Positions 1-10,354 of a DNA stretch of 64,000 nucleotides are shown here, piece after piece. The notes under the pieces were generated by a model. The model ran no database searches and was not told the origin of the DNA. It saw only the letters and a list, made by a program, of their open reading frames with translations. Origin of the DNA: Sipunculus nudus (lineage: Eukaryota > Annelida > Sipuncula > Golfingiida > Sipunculidae); assembly GCA_026874595.1 (NCBI GenBank), contig CM049316.1:65517176-65581175 (forward strand), read 5' to 3'. A program made the translations under genes and the position numbers. Position 1 is the first letter of the stretch. Every line of letters begins with the position of its first letter.

Positions 1-790
1 CCTACAGATTGGTGTAAAATGATAAATGCCCGTGCATGTGTTTGCCTGTCCCAGACAGGCAGAAGGATGTTATTATGACCCCTGCCAAGGTTCCACATAC
101 AAAGTCGGGAAGATGAGATTTCTCCATCACTATGGCAGAAGAGTCACACCTTGGTAGTAAATCAAGGTTTGTAATTTAGCCAGTTAAATCACCACAAATT
201 AAACATGATATCGTTTGAGGGCCAACTTCTTTTCTCCCAGTCCTCTTTTATTTTTGCAAGATACCCTTTATATTGGATTAAAAAATCCTTATGAAAAACC
301 TTTTTAAAGACCCTTTAAGAGCCAGTCACTACAAATTAACAATGGAACTACCCTCCTCACATGAAAACCACCTGGAATCTTCCAAAAGAGAAGTTCCTCT
401 TTATTAGAGCTGCAACAATGCATTGAAGAATCTACGCACTTAACTGCAAGCCCTCGATTAAAATGTTATCCATTATTTAACTCTGAATCAATTCATTTCA
501 ATTATTATTTTTTTTGCATGCACCATCTAAAAGTCCTTCACAGGCTCTCAAATAGGATGGTGCAGTTTGCGATTTCAATGCTCTTTATCACATGAGAGAA
601 CAACATTTTTCTTTTTTTTTGGCTAAAGTTTACTTACATCAATTTTGGTTAACTGGCTTGTAATTTTTAAAAAGTCTGAAATTTACCACTTAAGTAAGAA
701 TTGAATCGTACGTAAAGAATGGATAACTGATGGCCCTCACTATACACTTGTCTACTCATTATATCACAGACACAGGTCACATGATCTCAC

Positions 791-924
791 CTTCACCCCT
801 GCAGTCTGGGCAGACCTTCTGCATCTGTTGAATCATGCCTGGTCCCAGCTGCTGGACTGTCACCTTCATTCCAGTGCCCTGACAACCTCGGCATCTCTGT
901 GTAGCACCAGCCTTGCCACCACGC
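791..924 (-). CDS. DNAJA2: DNAJA2-like coding exon 6 (last in window)
   Basis: 134 bp. Encodes the second and third zinc motifs (CRGCQGTG and CPDCRGEG). Acceptor is aattgtag, donor GTGAGA. The gene continues off the left edge. Confidence 0.94.
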
Positions 925-3900
925 CTACAATTAAATACAAAATAGAATGAGGTTTTGTTTTTCAAAGGAAAAAAATATGGACAAATTCAAAGTTACAACA
1001 TTCCAAAACTAGAATACGGGTAGTCGACAAGCGACTATGTGTATCCGCCTAAATCAGAGTGGGTGAAGTGAGGCATGGATCGAGAGGCAAGGGGAAATAG
1101 AGTGAGGTGTGTTGCATATTAGCATGGATGTCTGCAGCTGAAATGTGACTGTAGGTTGCGCCACCTACAACAAATCCAGAAAGCTGTCCAAGTTGCATAC
1201 ATATGCAAAATTTAAGGCAAAAGGTCAAACCACTACATGTATACGAGTGATTTTATCCCACAGCAGACAAACAGAAGGACTTGTGCAAAAATGGTGGCAG
1301 GTGGTGCCAACAATTTAGTGTATGATTAAGAGCTATGTGAGATCTATACACATGCAAAATTTCAGGGGGGGGGATATGTCTTACCGGTCCTGAGATATAA
1401 GCCTGAATGTCTGCAGCGTTAACATAAATGTAGGTGGCGCCATCTGCCAAAAAATCAAGAAAGCTGTCCAGGATGTATAAAACTGCAAAATTTTAGGCAG
1501 AAAAGCACTGCCAAGATATGAGTGATATTATCCCACGGCAGACAAACAGACAGAAGGTGTGCAAAAATTGTTGCCGGTGGCGCCATCAGTTTTGCATATG
1601 ATAAACAGCTATGTGAGATCTACATACATGCAAAATTATGGTCCAATCGGTCAAACGGTTCCCAAGATATGAGCTTGGATGTCTGCAGTGTGAACGTGAA
1701 TGTAAGTGGCGCCACCTGTCATAAAATCAAGAAAGCTTTCCAGGATGTATACACATGCCAAATTTCAGGTGAATTAGTCAAACCACTGGAGAGATATGAG
1801 TGATTTTAACCCAAGGCAGATGAACAGATGGACAATGTGCAAACATGGTTGCAGGTGGCGCCACCATTTTTGTGTATGTTATTAAGCTATCCAAGGGCTA
1901 CATTTGTACAAATTTTTTTTCCTGATTGGTCAAACAATTCCCGAGATATGTGGGTTTATGTATGAAAACAGACGCACAAATGAACGCTGGGGAGAGAGGA
2001 AAGGTCAGAGGTCAAAACAAAATTGTGGCGCAGCAGTTCACATGTGACCCGAACACAATCCCAGGTTTCGTAAAATTCCGCCCAGCAGTTACAGAGGAGT
2101 TCTCCGGACAACTACGTGGGGGCGGCGGTCGGCTGAAAACACAGTATCTGCAAAACTCTGTTTTAGCGGATACAATAATTTCTATTCAGGATGATTTGAC
2201 CTTGAAGATGACGGTCCAGGTCACTGGTTTCCAAACATTTCCAAGATTTTTGTAGAAACATTTCACATTTCTAATTTCAAGAAAATATATTGAATGGTTC
2301 TAAAGTGATTGTGTATACCAAATATCTCTATTTCTGCTGATTTGACCTTGAAAATGAAGGTTAAGGTCACCAAAGTCTGATGAACTCTGCCCTCATTAAA
2401 TATGCACAGATTTTGCTGTAAATCAATCTTAGGTGAGATAATTTATTGATTGATATTTCTGTTGGGTTTTATTAAAATGCAATATATTCCAAGTAAGTTA
2501 TCAAGGCGACAACATAAAGTAGCCTAGTGACCTCTTGACTTTAATAAGAATGAGTGGATTTTGTCCATAATCACATTTGGGCGAGATAGTCTATTGGTAA
2601 GCAGTTATGGAAAGTTTCATGAAATTCCATCAAAGGTTTGTTAGGTTATCGCAGCAACACTAAAAGTTATGGACAAAGGATGGGCGGAGAGACAGATGGA
2701 CTGTGGGTATACCATAATATGTCCCGTCATAAAAAGGCCTATAAAAAGAAACAACGTGCATCTTAAGTTCCCTGTGTGCATTTACAGTTGAGCCATGAAC
2801 AAATCTATGACACACAACTTACCCTTCACACTTTGAGCAGATGATTGTCTTGCTAAGCTGGAGCTTAGAGGTTTTACCATTGTAAAGATCCTCCAACGAT
2901 ACTCTGTAAAAGATCAAGAACTCATAAATATCACCATCACTTCAAATAAGACAATGATAAAGACCAATTATAAATTATAAGGCATCACTATTCCCCTTAA
3001 TTAGCACTGTATTTATAAAAAGCAACAATTTCCACAAATCCTAATAATTAATCTTATTAAATGCATTTCATGGTTCATGATAATTCTTCATTTCTTAATG
3101 TGACCTATTCTGGTATCTGAATCAACTAAAGAAATTGCCTTGAACCTCATGTAAAAGGAAGCCAGAAAACACCAACCCACCAAACACAGGTTTTTAGTTT
3201 TCTTTGTACCATGTGTTTATGACGTGGGAAGCAAACCAAAATAATCCAACACATGCAACAAGGCAATCTGGCAGAAATCTGAATCAGAGTTATGCAAAAG
3301 GTGTTTTGCAACTAGTTTTACTGTTATTCAACAATGGCACATGTATTGTGTTTATGTACTTAAACTTACTGAGATATAAAAAGCTAATAAATCAGCCACA
3401 GAGACATTATAAGAAGTTTTCTGTACAGGAATTACCTACAATTCGTTAACATGTTAAATCATGCAAATTCTACAGAAACGGTAGATGAACAGCTGGCTTT
3501 AAATGTTCCATTTTCGGAAGTTACAAATAATGATCTTTCTCTAAATAATTTATGTCTTCCTCAGGTACTTTTCTGGTACAGGTACAGATGTACATGAAAA
3601 AGGCATGAGTGGCTTGCTGAATCAAGGTCAGTGAAAGCGTAGCCACAGACTTGGTAGCATGAAGATAGTCTTAAGCTACATTTAAAGTGTGTATAATGAT
3701 AGTCACATATAGACAACACAGGGCTATGTCTCAAGCCACACATGATACAGTTAAGTTAATCAAAAAGCAAACGCGTAATATTGTATGATCTTACCTTAGT
3801 GGATGAATTGTATCTTCACCTCTCCTCCTTCCTCGTCTACCCCCTCCCCCAAAGAAACCCCCCATTCCTCCCATACCACCCATTCCTCCAAAAAGACCCC

Positions 3901-6900
3901 CGAACAGGTCGTCGAACATACCCCCTGGGAAACCTGGAAAAAAATATAGCAAAAGTAATTGTAAACTATTTATATTCAATGTCAATATTTATACAAGAAA
4001 ATTGCAACCATGTATTTGTTGTCATATAATTCTCAACCGAATTACAAGCTTTACAAACAATGCACAAGCAGGCCTTATCATGAAATTTAAAGGGCCAATT
4101 CCAGTCTGACATCTTTTGAAAATCAAAATATGCAAAAAGATGTGTCACAAAAGTGTAGCCCCAACCCTATCTTACAGTGTCTTCTTTCATCCATGTTGAG
4201 TTTGGTTTTCATTAGGCACAGCCTCAGTATGATAACCACAGATTTATATCAATTTCAGATAAAAGTTTTTATCTTTAAAGTTACTGTAATTTAATCATTA
4301 TTCTGTGAATATTAGGTAAATTGCAATTGGATCTTTTGGTAATTGTAATGATTATGTTTCACTGTAATTGGCTCCAACCCTGCACTATTGCCAGCCCTAG
4401 TAAACACAGCAGGCTTGGGTAAAGTACAGGGGGTCTGTACTTCAGTAAAAGTACATGTACTTCAGCTTTGGACAAGTACAAGTACAGAAATATTAAGGTG
4501 TACATGAGTACAAGTACAGGAGTCTGTACTTGAGTACAGGTACTTTTATCATTTAATTCATTCAGATAAAGAAAAACACCAAAAAAAATGTGCTGAATTT
4601 TCTTTATTACTCAGAAGATCTGTTCACAGGGAATGCTGCCATCACCTCCATTACTCCTTCACCCATCAAGCCTCAGGACTATAATATGAGCAGTTTATTT
4701 TTTTTTATGACTGAGATATAGCTGGCTGGCAACAAATTTTTATCAGTCTGTCATAGTGCTAAGATTTTCTGACCATCACAAGGTTTCCTAATGCTGTATT
4801 TATAGTAAGCAGATGGTTCTTTTTTGTTTAAATCTTGTACTTGACTAGTACTTGATTTTTCAAGTACATTTTTGACAAGTACGGTGCAAGTACTGTACTT
4901 CAAGTGGAAAAAGTACGAAGTACAAGTACAGGGCAAGTACTCAGATAATTGTACTTAAGTATAAGTACCAAGTACAAGTACATGTACTTGACCCAAGCCT
5001 GAAACACAGTGTGTCCATTTAAAAGACTCCATGCCATGTGACTCTGTGAGGTGGTAACATGGTGGCCAATAGCAGGGCTGGTTTTTACCACCATCAAAGT
5101 ACCTATATTTTACATTACATGAGGAATCACACACTTTGTGCTGACTTACCCCCTCCTCCAGCCCCTTCTTTGATTCCTTGCATGCCATGACGGTTGTATA
5201 TTTCACGTTTTTCTGGGTTGGATAAAATCTCGTAAGCCAAGCTAATTTCTTTGAACTACAACAAAAAGTGTAAATTACAGAAATTAAAGGCCAAAAGTGA
5301 TGAACTATAGTTCTTGACACAAATGGACACAGTGTGTGACCAAAGTTTTGATATTAAACTTATGATATCTACTAGTATTAGTAATTACACACAGGATATT
5401 TAATGAGAATATGATCACATGGGAATAAGAATCTATATCAATCAGATCTATCACTCAACTGATCAATTAAGTGGTTCTTGTACAATTTTTTTAAATCACT
5501 TATCTGAACTTATTGTTCCCTAAACAAAAATAAATTTTTTGAATACCAACTATTTGGTATGACCAAAGATTTTTACTTATTATGTCTATTACCCACTTGA
5601 AACAAATAAGAATGTGATTACAACAGAATAAGAATCTATATCAATCTAGACATTTGTCACTTAACTAATCAATACAGCAGTTTATGTACCAACAACATTG
5701 TAAACTTTTTTTATTTCAAATAAATAATCTGTGGTTTGACGTGAAATAATTGTTTTTATCATTTGATGTAAATTAAACAATATTCATAGTCTGACATAAC
5801 ACAAGCATATATATACTGATATAGTTTATCTGAGAATTTTCATTGTACATTTAATATGCTTTCTAAATTTATTGAGAGCTGACTTGATGACAGTTCCTTG
5901 GTTTCTCTGTTTTCAAAGAACAGTAATTAACAATGGAAAGACATAAATGAGTGAAGAAAGCTGCAGCTGCATGCCTAGATACAGGTTAACAACAAAACAC
6001 ATTTCTTTAGGTTGCTTCTCTCTGCTAAATCTGCTTTGACTTGTGTGACCAAAACAGGGCCATACACAGACATGGGATAATAGTAATAAGTAATAGTAAT
6101 AGTAATAGACTATTACAGCTTTTTCCATGTAATAGTAATTAGTAATAGACTCAAAAATTTGAGCTGTAATAGTAATAGAACAACTGTAATAGACCCCATG
6201 TCTGGCGATACAACAATAAAAGGTCTCAGAATAGGAATGGATGCTCACCTTTTCACCAGCTTCAGGATTTTTGTCTGGATGATATTCTTTAGCAAGTCTG
6301 CGGTACGCCTGCAACCACAAAAGACACAAAACTCAGTCCATGTATGTAACTTCTGATGTTTCACTTAGCATTCATCATTAGAATACAGTGACATCTTGGA
6401 ATTATGACCACCTACCGAGCATCAAGAAATTGGTCATATTTTTGAGTTTGTCATCTCAGCAAGGTTTAATATAAACAAGGGACCTATGGGTCACGACGCT
6501 CAGCTGTTATATATGATAAAAAAATATTACTTAGAAATGAGGCACATGCTGGTTTTGTGTGGTAATAAATATAAGCTGTATTATGAGTTGTTGTTGTTTA
6601 GCTTATGTATGATTTTGATAGTACCTTTGGAGACAGGGAAGAGGATTGATTTCATTTATTTTATTAACAAATGGAGTACTACTGTCACACAGATTTTGAC
6701 TTGGCCATATAACTTATAAGCAGAACATATAATATAAGAGTTTAACTATTTATTAAAAAAATTACAAATATTGTCCCAAATATAATTTTATTAAAAATAA
6801 TAAGAGAATCATATGATTTTTTAAAATGAAATATAACTGATATGATTATTAAAATAATATTAAAGAATATATTCATGAATGCATTCATGAATACATTTTG

Positions 6901-9900
6901 AAAGTATTTGCACGAGTATTCATATACTTTCATTTTTACCTGAATTCCATTCTTTATGCAAGAAATTTTATAATGGAGTACATAATCATATTCGTATTTA
7001 AATACAATTACAAAGTATTCGCACCATGTCTGGTATTTATTCAGTTTTCACCAAACAATGATGTTGAGAATCCAGAATATACAAATTTCACACATTTAAA
7101 TAATGATCATAAGTACCTGGTTTTATGGCTTTTATTTATATTAAAAAAATAACTGTAAAACATTCATTTTGGACTAATTTCACATCAATGAACACACTAG
7201 ACACAGTAGGAATCTAGATTAATATTATCAACTGCATCTTTGTCTATCATTAATTTCCCTCATATAATCCTTAATGATTAGTAATGAATAATATGATTTA
7301 CTTCTTTATCATTAAAAATGAACTGAAAAATGCCATAGGTGACTGCATGGTGTTATTTGGAATATGTGACATTCTACCCATCGATACAAGATTCTTATAT
7401 CATCAGTAACTGCAAGTTAATTTCCTGTTATTATAAACTAACAAATTCCTTTTCTATTTTTCTTTAATTTGTTATTAAAAACCAATAAAAATTTATTAAT
7501 TTATTGTTTATTGTTATGTTGTTGGTTAAAACTACTAGATGAGTTGGGTTGAACACCTGGATAAACTGTGGCTGGCCATAAGCTGCCTGGATTCTCCCCT
7601 CAAGCGTGCATAATTTGATGAAAGGTCAACAAGGTCAACATACAGGTGACTCAAGAGGGGCTGGAGAGAGCCAAAGTCTGACAGGGTCTCATAAAAAACA
7701 TTAATAAAAGCTACAATATTTGGCCAATTTCTTTCAGCTTTCTAAACTAAAAAGCTGAAATCCTTATGTGTGTATTGATATGAAAATTATATCAATAGTG
7801 CTCACAGGAAACAAACGTGCCTTGGTCACAGTTGGGCAAAATTTAAGGTACTAATTTTATATTTATACTAATAACTTATAAAATTTGAAAAATTCAGAAC
7901 TAATTTTGGGTATTCAATTGAATCTTGATTAAATAATGTTACATCCCTGACAAAAAAAATCTCTAGCTTCAGCAATGCCCTTGTTAAGGGAGTAAATATA
8001 TTTCTTGATTTTTTACAAAGTGCATTATGTTTGGGCCCATAACTTAAAAAAAATACACAATACTGACATCATTTCTGGCATGTGCATAGTGAATGTATAG
8101 AAAAATATGTATATTATATATGATTAAAGTCAGATCCGTGGTTTTGATATTAGGCAGTCTTAAAGTGTAACATTGAGTTTTTAATGGAAAAATGAAGTTT
8201 TTCATTGATATCTCGAAGGAATTAAGTCCTAGTGACCAAATTCTTGGTTGAGTAGGGGATTTTGGAGAAATCTAACTGTATGCCAAATTTAAGGAACTTA
8301 GAGCTGAAGCTCGGGACCTGAGCTCTAGCAAACTGCATAACACTAGCAATATGTGACATGGTGCTTGTAAACTTGAATAAAATCTACAGTTTTTGATCAA
8401 CTGGTTTCAAATTTTTGGTGTTAACAGTTGAAATGCTAACAAAAACATGCTGTGAAAATTAAATCCACAGTTTTTTCAGCAAAAAAAACGTGCCATGGTC
8501 AAAGTTGGGCAAAATTTAAGGTACCAATTTTTTATTTTTGCTAATATTTTTAAAAATTTAAAAGATTTTGATCTAATTTTGGGTATACAATTTAATTTTG
8601 ATTAATAAAAGTAATATTACTGGAAAAAAAGTGCTTAGCTTTAACAAGTTTTGTGTTAACTGATAAAATTTCTTTCCTGATAATTTACAAAATGCATTAT
8701 GTTTGGGCCCATAACTTTTTTAAATTAAATAATACAGACCTAATTTCTGGCATGTAGATAGGAATTATATAGAGGATTATTTATAGGAAATATGAGGAAA
8801 AACAGATGAGTGGTTTTGATATTAGGCAGTCCTAAAGTGTGAAAATAGGTTTTTAATAAAAAATTGAGGTTTTTCCTTAATTTCTTAAAGGAATGAAGTT
8901 GCAAAGACCCAGTTTTCGGCTTGGTAGGAGATCTTGGGGACATCTAACATTATGCTGAATTTTGGATTCCTAGGTCTTACGGTTTCAAAACGTGCCACAT
9001 CTACGGACGGACGGACGGACGGACGGACGGACGGACGGACGGACGGACGGACGGACGGACAGACGGACGGACGACGGACAATGGACCACGACTATAGCTC
9101 AGATGACTTATAGTCAGCTGAGCTAAAAATATTGGTAAAATAGAATCTGGACCTGTAAAGAATGGTCTTTGTTTTGAGGTAGTTGCATAATTAAAATTGA
9201 GCTGGATGCACACTGAGATATCATGCTCTCATTGGTCTGACTATAATCCTCCGCTCTGTGCAAATCCAGGTGGTGGGACCCAGAGAACCTTGATATAAAA
9301 AGAACATAATTGCTGCATAAGGAGCGTAGTGATATTATTAACAGAACAATGTAACAGGCAGAATGAAACAAAATCAGTCATTTACTATTAAATGCCATAT
9401 GATTATGACCAACAGAGGGCACAGCAGTCCCATGCCATGGTCATTTACAGAAGGTCATCTACATCCATCTTCTTGCTGTTCACAAGGCTTGACCCACATT
9501 AGAACTACTCTATGGCGCCCCATTTTTAATCAATTTTAGTTTCTTATATATACATATTAAGCATGTTTTCTGTGTTGCAGTTTCCCTGCATAAAAAGGAA
9601 ACATAAGAAAGTGTGTAAACTTCATCTATAACCAATTACCAACTGTGGCCACATGAATTATTATAAAAAATCTGTGTATAGGGCTGTTAACTTTACCGAA
9701 TCTCTTACCAAATCAATTTGTATCGGCAATTGATTATCAAAACAGAGCCACTAAACAATTCATAACAGGCTTCTAATTACCTGCTCTAATGCTATGACAT
9801 CTTTCAGCTAACATGTATTTTGTCATATTTATGACACAAGGTGTCCAAAACATCCAATCAATGTCTCTCACAAGCAGGGTTGGCAAGTTTTAGGCAGGAA

Positions 9901-10314
9901 GGTTTTAACCATAGGTTTTAACCTGGTTAAAACTGCCCCGCCTAAAACAGGTTTTGGGCAGGTTTTAGGCACCAAAAGTGCCTAAAACCTATATTTGATT
10001 ATATTTTTTACTTAAAGATCTATAAAACTACCAAACTGGCTGGGGTGATGCAGTCACAAGGCTTTGCTGGGCTTCTGGAAGGTTTCAGGTATTACAAGTA
10101 ATGCATGATTTCCCATTGGCTGGCATCATGCAGTCTTCAAAGAGCCTGTATAGGTTTCTTGAGCATGAGACCATGTTTGTGTGGCACATAGTTTCATTGG
10201 CCAATGTAAAGTTATTATCAGGACCCTTTGGGTTTCTTATGAGTGCCCTGCTACCTGGAATTATGTAACAGAGCCTCCAATATACCTCTTGTAACTAAGT
10301 GTAAGGTAGGGTAT

Positions 10315-10354
<40 letters not shown>

